Below are positions 7,529 to 16,323 of a DNA stretch of 64,000 nucleotides, piece by piece. A program made the position numbers and the translations under genes. The stretch is from positions 1 to 64,000 of the forward strand of contig NZ_CANMIO010000003.1 of assembly GCF_947497935.1 (NCBI RefSeq). The letters are read 5' to 3'. This DNA is from an uncultured Shewanella sp. (GTDB lineage: Bacteria > Pseudomonadota > Gammaproteobacteria > Enterobacterales > Shewanellaceae). The stretch's first letter is position 1, and each line of letters opens with the position of its first letter. The notes under the pieces were generated by a model, which did no database searches, was not told where the DNA came from, and saw only the letters and a list, made by a program, of their open reading frames with translations.

Positions 7529-10078
7529 ATGAATAATAAATTACTGGGAGCCTTAATGTTTTCAGTGCTATTAGCTGGCTGTGGCGATGATAACACCAAA
7601 AATCCAGATAATATAAAGCCTGTTGAACCCGCTCCAGACTCTACAGCACCTAAAAGCAACGATCCCGTTTGGAAATACGTTACTCATGGTTACATAGGTC
7701 TAGACGGAGTAAGTGAATCAAGAGGTAAAGTTCATGTTTCCTTAGGTCGAAGGTTTGATGAAGTTCAAACTTGGGGGTTCGCTTGTCAGTTAGGGGCTAA
7801 CGGATTACCGTCTACTGTTGTTGTAGAAGAACATGGAAAGAAAGTAACCAAGCAACTATATCCAAAAGATGCTGACGGTACATTTGATATTAGAGCCGCT
7901 TATCAGCTAAATAAACCAATGGACGAACTTACTGATGAAGATAGAAATAAGTTCTTTAGCACTGATTGTATTACACGAAGTAAAAAATTTAGCATTGATG
8001 GTAACGAATATTATGAAATGCTAAGAGTAAGAGCTACGAACCCAGAACTAAGTGCATCACTAGATAGAAATGGACACGATGTATTTGCTGATTTCAACAA
8101 TGACGGTAACATCGTTCAACTAGATGCATCTGAAAATGGTATTGATAACCCTCGCCCTGTTATTGGTGAAAATGGTGATGGACAAGTTGAGTTAGAAATT
8201 GATTTAGACGAAATGAACAAATGGTTAGAGAATGTTGGTGACCACTTAGGTAAAGGCACTGCAAGACCTGACATTTATCAGCTTAATCATTTTTCAGCAT
8301 TTGACTTATTCCGATACATTGACTTTATTCGTGATGACCTTGAAATCAACATCACTGCAGTACCTTTCCACAGCAGCAAACATGGATACTCAAAATTAAA
8401 AATAGATAATTATGAGCTATCAGAACTGAACACTTACGAGTTTACAGTTAATTGGGATGTCAATGGAGACGGTAAATTCACAGAAGTTGACAACTCTTAC
8501 ATTTCTAGCAAGTTCGATAAATACAACCGTCAACTAGAGCTAAGCCATGACAAGAGCTATCCTGCTTACTTTGAAAGTAACAGATGGCACTTTAAAGCAA
8601 ATGGCGATAGAGGTATTGATAGAGGTGATAGACAACTTCTTACTGCTTTCAACTATATCAATATTGACAGATTCTCAATCAGAGAGGGTCAAGATGTTCG
8701 ATTCTTCCCAGAAGCTCCAACCTACACTGAACGTAGACAATGGCTTTGGAGAAATGATATTGAACGCCATATTAACCAAGGCGGTAAAATTAACGTACCA
8801 AACGAAAAAGCATACCCTATAGATGACAAGGGGCGCCCATACACTTACGTTAACGACTTCTATTTCTTTGATGGTGATTTCTATGATAGAGAATCCGCCA
8901 CAGAGGAAGATTACCACCAATACGCGCTAGATATGAAAGTCTATCCAAGCAATCTTAGAAGCGATATGTATAAGCCCGGTGTGATTACAGCTATCGACAT
9001 TATGCTATCTTCCAATACTCATATGGATGAAAAAACAGGTGAGTTCCTACTTAACGATATTGACACACCAAGGTTTGAGCTATCATTCTGGCCTCTGATG
9101 GTGAGTGGAGCTATTGTTAATCAGTTTGGTGTTGAACGCGCACCTATTTTCGGTATTGGCAGTGGCGCAAGTGTGGGTAATGGCTTATGGATGAACTTTG
9201 CAAACAAATATGCCATGGAAGAATTTGGGGCAATGGTAACTGATTGTGACCATTACAATATCGATGGTGAACAAATTTTTTACAAAGGTAAACCTTTACC
9301 TGACGTTAAGAACACAATAGTACTAGACTTAAAAATGTGTTTCTTAAACAACAGAAACAACAGTCAAGGCGGCTACTTTACTTACGATATGTTAAGCTCA
9401 ACACACTTACCTTATGGTATTGAAGAGTTTGAATTAACTATCTACCCCCAAGGCCGAGATGCTAAATACCCAGTGTATGATGTAAATGACACTCATGACT
9501 ATGTGTTCAATAGTGGCGCTGTAACCATGCACAAAATGGACTCTAAAACGTATCCTGCGGTTGCACCGGATATAGCAACAGTTAGCAGATTAACAACGCC
9601 AACAGAGGATAATCCATCTGGTAGCGCAGCAGTTCTTAAAGAATCACATTTTGGCTGGAAAGTTGCAGATTGTACGCTTTGTCATAATGAGGCAAAAGAC
9701 CCGAAAGGACACGGTGGCTCAAGTTGGCCTGTAAACTCAGCTAGCGGTTTCGATACTGTGCAGCCCTATTTCTGTGCAAGCTGTCACGGAAGCAATGGCG
9801 CACCTGAAGCTCACGGAGCAATTACAACCTGCTTTTGGTGTCACTCTGCTAACTCTGATGGAGGTCTTCCAAATCATGGAGATGCTGGCGCTCTATTCTT
9901 GAGAAAGCAAGATGAATTCCTTGGTAACGTAGAGTTCGGTAGTAAACGTTCCCCTAACACTTGGGGTGAGCAAGATAAATATCCAGATACTCACATGCCG
10001 AAAAACTCGACTTATCTAATGTCAAAAGAATGGCCTGATCCTTGGGCCTGTGGTACCTGTCACATTGACAAGCAATAA
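7529..10078 (+). CDS. Large tetraheme outer-membrane-type lipoprotein
   Basis: The 849-residue product begins with a lipoprotein signal (LLAGC, lipid cysteine 18) and ends in a c-type cytochrome tail with four CxxCH motifs: CTLCH (about residue 715), CASCH (749), CFWCH (768) and CGTCH (841). The long middle part has two EF-hand-like calcium loops, DFNNDGNIVQLD and DVNGDGKFTEVD, and beta-rich segments. A surface- or periplasm-anchored electron-transfer protein is a fair inference; the substrate is unknown. It is not a decaheme MtrC/OmcA type. The gene is AT-rich and lies between two regulators, suggesting horizontal acquisition. A terminator hairpin follows 10 bp after the stop. Confidence 0.88.
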   Translation: MNNKLLGALMFSVLLAGCGDDNTKNPDNIKPVEPAPDSTAPKSNDPVWKYVTHGYIGLDGVSESRGKVHVSLGRRFDEVQTWGFACQLGANGLPSTVVVEEHGKKVTKQLYPKDADGTFDIRAAYQLNKPMDELTDEDRNKFFSTDCITRSKKFSIDGNEYYEMLRVRATNPELSASLDRNGHDVFADFNNDGNIVQLDASENGIDNPRPVIGENGDGQVELEIDLDEMNKWLENVGDHLGKGTARPDIYQLNHFSAFDLFRYIDFIRDDLEINITAVPFHSSKHGYSKLKIDNYELSELNTYEFTVNWDVNGDGKFTEVDNSYISSKFDKYNRQLELSHDKSYPAYFESNRWHFKANGDRGIDRGDRQLLTAFNYINIDRFSIREGQDVRFFPEAPTYTERRQWLWRNDIERHINQGGKINVPNEKAYPIDDKGRPYTYVNDFYFFDGDFYDRESATEEDYHQYALDMKVYPSNLRSDMYKPGVITAIDIMLSSNTHMDEKTGEFLLNDIDTPRFELSFWPLMVSGAIVNQFGVERAPIFGIGSGASVGNGLWMNFANKYAMEEFGAMVTDCDHYNIDGEQIFYKGKPLPDVKNTIVLDLKMCFLNNRNNSQGGYFTYDMLSSTHLPYGIEEFELTIYPQGRDAKYPVYDVNDTHDYVFNSGAVTMHKMDSKTYPAVAPDIATVSRLTTPTEDNPSGSAAVLKESHFGWKVADCTLCHNEAKDPKGHGGSSWPVNSASGFDTVQPYFCASCHGSNGAPEAHGAITTCFWCHSANSDGGLPNHGDAGALFLRKQDEFLGNVEFGSKRSPNTWGEQDKYPDTHMPKNSTYLMSKEWPDPWACGTCHIDKQ

Positions 10079-10087
10079 GTAAACAGC

Positions 10088-10113
10088 AAATAAGGCGCTA
10101 CGGCGCCTTATTT
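10088..10113. terminator. Bidirectional terminator between convergent genes
   Basis: Perfect 11-bp stem AAATAAGGCGC/GCGCCTTATTT with a TACG loop, lying between the stops of the cytochrome gene and the convergent TetR-type gene. Short T-rich tails occur on the plus strand. Confidence 0.8.
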
Positions 10114-10128
10114 GTATTTTGAAACAGT

Positions 10129-10827
10129 CTAACGAATAAAGCTATTCCCTTTACGGTCTATCATGGTCCGCATGGCCAATAAGACTTTGTTGTGATCAAT
10201 AGAATAGTTAGCTGACGACCATTCTAATTGATTCATCGCCACGTCACAAAAGTCCATAAGTTCAAATATGGAACTTTTTTTATCGGAGAGGAATATATGC
10301 CTTGAGATAAATAAGCTCCCTCTAGATATCAAGGCTAAATGTTTAAGCACCAACTTTATTTCTTCTTCTGTAGCGATTAACTCACCACTATTTACAGCCT
10401 CTACAAACTGAGAAAAGCGAAACTTTTGTATATTGGAAATCAATTTATTTAAGTCTTCGAGTATACTGTCTGATGCATTATCAAATACAAACTTATTGGT
10501 GCTTAGAATGTCTATCCCAGTTCTATCAGGAAAAATACCACGAACAAATATTTGTAGGCATGCCAAACAAGCTATTTTTTCTTTCGTGGTAAGTTGATAG
10601 CGATGGAAGTCTTTTGTTATATCAAAAAACTCAGAGAGTGTTTTATAGTAAATATATGCTAGTAATTCACTTTTAGATGGAAAGCAACGATACAGTTTAC
10701 CTGCAGATATTCTATACCTATTACGTATATCACTAAACGAGAAGTCTAGGTCACCATTCTCATCCATAATATTAACTGCATACTTAGCAATCTCCTCTCG
10801 ACCGACTATACATTTAATTTTATTCAT
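10129..10827 (-). CDS. TetR-type transcriptional regulator
   Basis: The 232-residue protein has an N-terminal TetR-family helix-turn-helix at about residues 29-62: FSFSDIRNRYRISAGKLYRC is followed by FPSKSELLAYIYYKT, matching the usual 'G..YxxFxSKxxL' pattern. The C-terminal ligand domain is alpha-helical and unassigned. It is convergent with the tetraheme lipoprotein and shares its AT-rich composition. Targets are unknown; the neighbouring cytochrome or the dms operon are candidates by position only. Confidence 0.8.
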   Translation of the reverse strand: MNKIKCIVGREEIAKYAVNIMDENGDLDFSFSDIRNRYRISAGKLYRCFPSKSELLAYIYYKTLSEFFDITKDFHRYQLTTKEKIACLACLQIFVRGIFPDRTGIDILSTNKFVFDNASDSILEDLNKLISNIQKFRFSQFVEAVNSGELIATEEEIKLVLKHLALISRGSLFISRHIFLSDKKSSIFELMDFCDVAMNQLEWSSANYSIDHNKVLLAMRTMIDRKGNSFIR

Positions 10828-11144
10828 GTTGTCATATGAAAAACAAAAAACACATAATACACAACCAACCTAATAAAAATAGAGACAAGGTTAACAATAA
10901 CGAGTTATTCTCTAAAAGTTGTAATTAATATGAATCACTAAAATAACTTATTAAACATTATGTGCATTTAATTTCCTAGATAGAAATACTATGCAATTGC
11001 TTTGTTATAGAAAAAACCAAACCAAAGATATCAGCAAGTACTTAATAATGAGACTAGCAATTAAGCGGTAACTTGATTAACCGGCATATAAAATAAAGCT
11101 ACTGACCCAGCTGACGTGGCCAGTAGCTTAACTGAGTCGCAAAA
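10828..11144. other. AT-rich intergenic region with nothing recognised
   Basis: 317 bp between the TetR-type gene and ridA. Base composition is strongly A/T up to about 11050. I see no open frame, clear hairpin or repeat; the TetR promoter must be here. Confidence 0.5.
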
Positions 11145-11492
11145 CTATTTTACTGCGGCTACAAAAGCGATTTCAACAAGGTAGCTAGGGTCTGCAAGCT
11201 CAACCTTTAAACATGCACGGCTAGGTGCGCAGCCTTCTGGTAACCAGGCTTGCCACGCCTGATTAAATACTGCCACATTGGCAAAGTCAGTGACATAGAT
11301 AGTCACTGATAACAAACGAGATTTGTCACTACCCACGCTAGCTAAAGTCGCTTCAGCCTGAGCAAAGACCTGTTCTGTTTGGCTGAGCATATTGCCTTCA
11401 ACATCGGCGGCAATCTCAACAAAATGCGCCATATTATTAAACACGGTTGCATCAGACCAATTAGCACATGGATTAACGCGTTGAATATCCAT
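11145..11492 (-). CDS. RidA/YjgF family protein
   Basis: 115 residues, the normal length of a Rid protein. The C-terminal part PSRACLKVELADPSYLVEIA contains the conserved arginine and glutamate found in imine deaminases of this family, which hydrolyse reactive enamine/imine intermediates of PLP enzymes. The N-terminus MDIQRVNPCANWSDATVFNN is unlike canonical RidA, so it may belong to one of the other Rid subgroups. AAGG stands 6 bp before the ATG. It is a single gene by spacing. Confidence 0.88.
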   Translation of the reverse strand: MDIQRVNPCANWSDATVFNNMAHFVEIAADVEGNMLSQTEQVFAQAEATLASVGSDKSRLLSVTIYVTDFANVAVFNQAWQAWLPEGCAPSRACLKVELADPSYLVEIAFVAAVK

Positions 11493-11683
11493 TTTAAACC
11501 TTAAAAATTCATCATATATAGAAGGCTGATTTTAGCAGAAATGCACCACAGTCCTAGTCAATTTAACACCTTAAGTCGATTATGCAGCGTCAAGCACATA
11601 TAGAGATAATCCAAAATGCTAAACTAAACACTTAGCTTGATTTCGCCTCGATTTTGAGGCCGTTTATACGAGATTTTGATTTA

Positions 11684-12181
11684 ATGACTCTGAGACGCTC
11701 ATTAGGCCAGCAGTGGAGTAAGTCGATTCTTGCCCACAGACTTGCTTTAACCTTACGAAGCAGTGACAAGGTACAACAACTGTTTGGCGGCGCAACCTCA
11801 CTTGCAACCGTGACTAACACCATATCTGCATTAGTATTTGCTGAGGGCGAACCCGTTTGGCTACCGCCTATGGATAGCAGCGAACAGACAGCACTTGAGC
11901 AAGAGCTTGCCCTGCACTGTTTATTTGCAGCCAGTCGTTTATTGTTTGTCAAAGAGATTGAGCAAGGCGAATTAGGTCAGTCGGAGCACCTAGTGCTGAC
12001 GATTAGCTATCAGTGGAGTCAATCGCTTATCAACCCAAGCGCAGGTAGCCAAAATAACGCAGCGCCACTCGATGATGACGCTAAGCAGCTTTGTCAGCTA
12101 TTACAGACGATTAATACTCAGCTAGAGAAAGTGCGTAGCGAAAAACGCCAGTCTAGCCGAAATATGGGCGGCCACGGTTAA
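11684..12181 (+). CDS. Conserved hypothetical protein
   Basis: From the ATG at 11684 the product has about 165 residues (MTLRRSLGQQWSKSI...). An in-frame TTG at 11654 would add 10 residues; neither start has a good ribosome site. The middle includes EQTALEQELALHCLFAASRL, suggesting a helical soluble protein, and the C-terminus is polar and charged. I do not recognise a family. It is divergent from ridA and convergent with the dms operon. Confidence 0.6.
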   Translation: MTLRRSLGQQWSKSILAHRLALTLRSSDKVQQLFGGATSLATVTNTISALVFAEGEPVWLPPMDSSEQTALEQELALHCLFAASRLLFVKEIEQGELGQSEHLVLTISYQWSQSLINPSAGSQNNAAPLDDDAKQLCQLLQTINTQLEKVRSEKRQSSRNMGGHG

Positions 12182-12227
12182 CATCAAGCAGTATAAAACT
12201 CAACCAATCAACGGGCATTTAGCCAAT

Positions 12228-12253
12228 AAAAAAGCCCGCAATTGCGGGCTTTT
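12228..12253 (-). terminator. Terminator of the dms operon
   Basis: Stem AAAGCCCGCAA/TTGCGGGCTTT; read on the minus strand it is followed by six T. It lies about 20 bp beyond the stop of the last dms gene and could also serve the convergent gene on the plus strand. Confidence 0.88.
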
Positions 12254-12271
12254 ACATCTTTAATTAATCAA

Positions 12272-12997
12272 TTAGCGGAATAAGCGCTTTTCCAGCGCTA
12301 ACACTTGGAAATCTTGTTGCAGTTGCAGTAAGAAGTCTGTGGTTAGCAAGGCAACGCCGCGATAAAAATCAGTCTTGGCGTGCTCAACGGCTAACTCACA
12401 ACAGCGCAGTGCCCAAGGCAACAAGTGCTGCTGCAATAACACTTGAGTAAAGCGGATCAAAGCTTGGTTATCTGCTTCGCTCTGCAAGCGACCAAATGTT
12501 TGGTCAAGTACAGCGAAAAACAAACCTATATGGTCGATGGGTTGCTTGTAATCAAGTTGCAACTCAACGCCATGAGCCCGATAAAAATCCATCAATTCAA
12601 CCGTGGTTCTATCGTTAATTAACTGCTCTTCGCACAGGTAAACTGAGCCTTGCGGCACAGCTGTCGGTTCGCCTGGTCCAAAGAAAAGTTGGCCGTAATC
12701 CAGCTTTAAAGTAATTAATGCCTTCTCTGCATCTTCCGCACTCGCTTCACTCGACCATTGCTGTAAAAAATCTCCCAGCAATTTGCGACCTGTGCTATTT
12801 TGCTCGCGGCTGGCAAACTCTGGCCAACTGCCAGCAACATCGCACTCTTTTAGCCCGTCGACAAAATCGGCCTCAGGATAACGAATAAGGCAATGATGCA
12901 ATATTCGCGCTAGTCCTTGATACTCGACAAAGTCCACTGCAGCGATAGATGAATGAGCTAAGGTTGATTGCGTTAATGGCTGCGTTTTTGAAGACAT
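12272..12997 (-). CDS. dmsG: TorD/DmsD-family molybdoenzyme chaperone
   Basis: The 241-residue protein carries the family hallmark near residues 106-130: DYGQLFFGPGEPTAVPQGSV, comparable with the 'Y..LF.GPG....P..SVY' of TorD and DmsD, and a following PxDHIG motif (KQPIDHIGLFF). These cytoplasmic chaperones bind the Tat signal of the catalytic subunit and assist molybdenum cofactor loading before export. It is the fifth gene of the dms operon, the place of the TorD-like gene (dmsG) in other Shewanella. AAGG stands shortly before the ATG. Confidence 0.88.
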   Translation of the reverse strand: MSSKTQPLTQSTLAHSSIAAVDFVEYQGLARILHHCLIRYPEADFVDGLKECDVAGSWPEFASREQNSTGRKLLGDFLQQWSSEASAEDAEKALITLKLDYGQLFFGPGEPTAVPQGSVYLCEEQLINDRTTVELMDFYRAHGVELQLDYKQPIDHIGLFFAVLDQTFGRLQSEADNQALIRFTQVLLQQHLLPWALRCCELAVEHAKTDFYRGVALLTTDFLLQLQQDFQVLALEKRLFR

Positions 12998-13081
12998 AAT
13001 TTACCTTACAAGCTAAGCGGGCTATCAAGCCCGCTGCTGATGTACTATTTAAAGACCTTAATACTTAACCTCTTACTGAAG

Positions 13082-13747
13082 TTATACTTCAGTTGGGTTA
13101 AGGATATCGCCGCCTTGTCCGCCATTCACGTTAGCCTTAATGATAAGGTTTGGTGAAGTGATTGACTCTGGTGGTAATGGTGCAATGTGACCATCGCCGT
13201 TACCGTATTTAGCGCGTAGGTTATCCATAGTGTCAAAGTCTAGTGCACGTAGCGGACAAGACTCAACACATACAGGCTTACGCCCTTCAGCGATGCGCTC
13301 AAAACAACCATCACACTTGGTCATGACTTTACGTTCACGGTCAATTTGTGGCGCGTCATATGGACATGCACGAGCACAGCTCTCACAACCGATACATAGG
13401 TCTTGTGCAACGTGTACTAGACCATCTTCGCGGCGTTTATGCATGGCACCAGTTGGACAAGCTTTAACACACACAGGCTCAGAACAGTGGTTACAACCAA
13501 TAGACATGTAGTAAGCAAATACACTTTGCTCGAAACAGCCATTTTGGCCTTCAGTCCATTGCCCACCACCGTATTCGTACACACGGCGCCAAGTTACGCC
13601 ATTTAGTGCAGGCACGCCATTTTGTTCAGGATTAGTATTGTTACGGATCTCGTTACCTTGACGGTCTTTACAAGATACATGACATGCTTTACAGCCAGTA
13701 CACTTAGTGCTGTCGACGTAAAAACCGTATTGAGTTGCTTCAGTCAT
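13082..13747 (-). CDS. dmsB: DMSO reductase iron-sulfur subunit
   Basis: The 221-residue ferredoxin-like subunit has four cysteine clusters in the DmsB order: CTGCKACHVSC, CNHCSEPVCVKACP, CIGCESCARACP and CDGCFERIAEGRKPVCVESCP, binding four [4Fe-4S] centres. It has no signal peptide and would be exported with the catalytic subunit by the Tat pathway. It passes electrons from the DmsE/DmsF conduit to the molybdopterin subunit. It starts 15 bp after the dmsA stop. No DmsC-type membrane anchor is present, as expected for the extracellular system. Confidence 0.95.
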   Translation of the reverse strand: MTEATQYGFYVDSTKCTGCKACHVSCKDRQGNEIRNNTNPEQNGVPALNGVTWRRVYEYGGGQWTEGQNGCFEQSVFAYYMSIGCNHCSEPVCVKACPTGAMHKRREDGLVHVAQDLCIGCESCARACPYDAPQIDRERKVMTKCDGCFERIAEGRKPVCVESCPLRALDFDTMDNLRAKYGNGDGHIAPLPPESITSPNLIIKANVNGGQGGDILNPTEV

Positions 13748-13761
13748 AATTAACTACTCTC

Positions 13762-16284
13762 TTAAATCTTTTTAATGGCAACACGAATAGTGTGCTGTGG
13801 GTTACCTTTAGCGACAGGGCTAGGCTGGTAGCGTGTTAACGAGTTGATTGCGCCGCCTTCATCAACGATGTGGCCAGTGCTGCCTCGCTTGTTACCAGGG
13901 TTGTACCAAGCACCTTGTCCTAGGGCAAATACACCTGGAGCAACACGTGGCGTGATACGTACAGTGACTTCAACAGAGCCGCGTTCGTTGTACATCTCAA
14001 TCTTGTCGCCAGAGCTTAAGCCGTGCTTAGCGCCGTCCATTGGGTTAACCCAAACAGCGTCTTCTACCGCTTCACGTAACCAAGGTACGTTGTGGTAGCT
14101 TGAGTGAGTACGGCCCTTAGTGTGGTAACCCGCTAGCTGAATTGGGTAATCTTCTTTAGTGCCTTCATCTTCATAACCGTCCCACGTTACCGTGTACTGT
14201 GGAATAGCTGTGATAGTGTCGCCCTTAACGTTTGTAGGATTTTGAGTACTGTTCTCTTGATCCCAGTTAGCCGCGCGCCATGCTAGTTCAGCAGAGTAGA
14301 TTTCAATCTTGCCACTTGGTGTTGAAAGCGCTTTGCCTTCTTTAACAAAGCTTTGCAGTGCAACGTGGTTGTCGTTCATGTTCTTACGGAAGAAACCAAT
14401 TTCTTGTGCTTCTTTGTAAGTAGCCGGGAATGCTGGAGAAACACCGATGTTGTTGCTGTTAGCTTTAGTGCTTTGATAAAGCTCTTCTAACCACTCATCT
14501 TCGTTCTTGCCATCTCTAAAGCCAGCGCCAACGCCCATCTTGTCGGCGATCATCGCAGCGGCTTCATACATAGACTTACAATCCCACATAGTCTCAACAG
14601 AAGAAGACATTGCAGTTAGGTAGCCTAAAGAGCCAGAAGCGTATGAATCGTTAACTAAGTCGTTTGATTCTAACCAGCTGGTATCCGGTAGGATGATGTC
14701 AGCGAACTTAGCGCCCGGTGTCATCCAGCAATCACAAGAAACGATGAATAAGTCTTCAGCAGTGCGGAAGATTTCAGCCGTATTGTTGATTTCAGCGTGC
14801 TGGTTGAGTAGCGAGCTATCAGATGCTGACAGGATGAACTTAATGTTCGCGCCAAGTGGCGTATCTAAACCGTCAGTACCACGAACGCCGTGACTACGCG
14901 CCGTCATGGTTTCACCATTTAGGATCGCTTCAGACCAAGTGAAGAAAGAGATGCTTTCTTTAACTTCATTCTTACCTGTTGGAATACCTGCACGAGACAT
15001 ACTGCTCATGTATGGCAATTCACCGTTTGATGCGCCGCGAGTACCAAGCTTGCCGGTTAGCACTGATAGCATGTATAGAGAACGCATGCTTTGCTCGCCG
15101 TTTGCTTGACGGTTAACACCCGCACCAACAACGATGTAAGGCGCTTTAGCTGTCATTAGCTTGCCAGCGATGTAGCGGATTTTCTCTGCAGAAATACCAC
15201 AGATTTTTTCAGCCCATTCAGGTGTTTTAGCCTCAGTGTAAATACCTTGACCTAGAATGTAGTCTTGGTAGTTTTCATCTGAATTCATCACCTTAGCGTA
15301 TTCTTGATCAGTCGCATCGCTGCTAGCTGCAAAAATCGCTTTTTGATCTTCAATTGACTGCTTGTTAAAACCAACTGAATGCTCAAGTACAAACGGTAGA
15401 GATTGACCAGCAAAGTTAGCGTGGTTGATCATCACATAAGCAACCGCTTCAGCAAACGCTGCATCAGTACCTGGACGAATTGGTAACCAGCTTGATTCTT
15501 TACCTAACATAGAGTCAGTGTAACGAGGGTCAATCATCACCACTTCTAGGCCGTTGTTTCTTTGCAGCGCCTGTAAGTAATCGTAACCTTCACCAGAACC
15601 CGATTGACGGATCTCGCTTGGGTTGTAAGCAACGCCTAAGAAGAAGTCACTGTCTTCAATAGTGATGGTTGACGAACCGCTAGTACTGCCAGTACCAAAG
15701 GTGTGCTTCGCCGCTTCCATCTGCTGCGCCCAAGAGTAGTTACCATAAGCATTTAGGCAACCACCATTTAGGTTAAATAGACGGTTGAAACACGCATTTG
15801 ATGCAAAACCGTAGTAAGCACCAGAACCGTAGCTGCGGAATACTGACTTAGCACCATTCTCTTGTGCGTAAACAGCCGATAGTTTTTCAGCGATAATGCT
15901 AGTCGCTTCGTCCCAGCTGATTGGTACAAATTCTGCTTTACCACGCTCGCCAACACGCTTCATTGGTGTTTTTAAACGGTCTACGGCGTAGTTTCTTTGA
16001 CGTAGTGAACGGCCACGAGCACAAGCACGTACTTGATGTAGACCGTAGTTGTCTTCAACTTCATGGTCGGTTTCAACACGGGTCACGATACCATCTTTAG
16101 TGAAGACTTTAATTGGACAGTTAGAACCACAGTTAACTAGGCAAGATGACCAGTTCACCACTTCGTCTGTAACAGGCGGTTGTGGTGGAATAACATTGGC
16201 ATCATCAGAGCTTGAATTACAGCCGGTAACTGTTGCGGCGCAGCCCAGCGCGGCACTCATTTTTAAGAAACTTCTACGTTCCAT
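13762..16284 (-). CDS. dmsA: Extracellular DMSO reductase, molybdopterin catalytic subunit
   Basis: The 840-residue protein of the DMSO-reductase superfamily reduces DMSO to dimethyl sulfide. The N-terminus carries both a twin-arginine motif (ERRSFLK) and a lipobox (VTGC, cysteine 22), so it is a Tat-exported lipoprotein. An [4Fe-4S] motif CLVNCGSNC with a later cysteine (RACARGR) is present, and molybdopterin-binding segments such as VVGAGVNRQANG and ILPDTSWLESND follow. The C-terminal dinucleotide domain contains NPMDGAKHGLSSGDKIEM. Location in an operon with decaheme DmsE and MtrB-like DmsF indicates the cell-surface form. Confidence 0.95.
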   Translation of the reverse strand: MERRSFLKMSAALGCAATVTGCNSSSDDANVIPPQPPVTDEVVNWSSCLVNCGSNCPIKVFTKDGIVTRVETDHEVEDNYGLHQVRACARGRSLRQRNYAVDRLKTPMKRVGERGKAEFVPISWDEATSIIAEKLSAVYAQENGAKSVFRSYGSGAYYGFASNACFNRLFNLNGGCLNAYGNYSWAQQMEAAKHTFGTGSTSGSSTITIEDSDFFLGVAYNPSEIRQSGSGEGYDYLQALQRNNGLEVVMIDPRYTDSMLGKESSWLPIRPGTDAAFAEAVAYVMINHANFAGQSLPFVLEHSVGFNKQSIEDQKAIFAASSDATDQEYAKVMNSDENYQDYILGQGIYTEAKTPEWAEKICGISAEKIRYIAGKLMTAKAPYIVVGAGVNRQANGEQSMRSLYMLSVLTGKLGTRGASNGELPYMSSMSRAGIPTGKNEVKESISFFTWSEAILNGETMTARSHGVRGTDGLDTPLGANIKFILSASDSSLLNQHAEINNTAEIFRTAEDLFIVSCDCWMTPGAKFADIILPDTSWLESNDLVNDSYASGSLGYLTAMSSSVETMWDCKSMYEAAAMIADKMGVGAGFRDGKNEDEWLEELYQSTKANSNNIGVSPAFPATYKEAQEIGFFRKNMNDNHVALQSFVKEGKALSTPSGKIEIYSAELAWRAANWDQENSTQNPTNVKGDTITAIPQYTVTWDGYEDEGTKEDYPIQLAGYHTKGRTHSSYHNVPWLREAVEDAVWVNPMDGAKHGLSSGDKIEMYNERGSVEVTVRITPRVAPGVFALGQGAWYNPGNKRGSTGHIVDEGGAINSLTRYQPSPVAKGNPQHTIRVAIKKI

Positions 16285-16323
16285 AATCTTGTTTTCCTCA
16301 AACTTATTAATATCTGACTCGAC

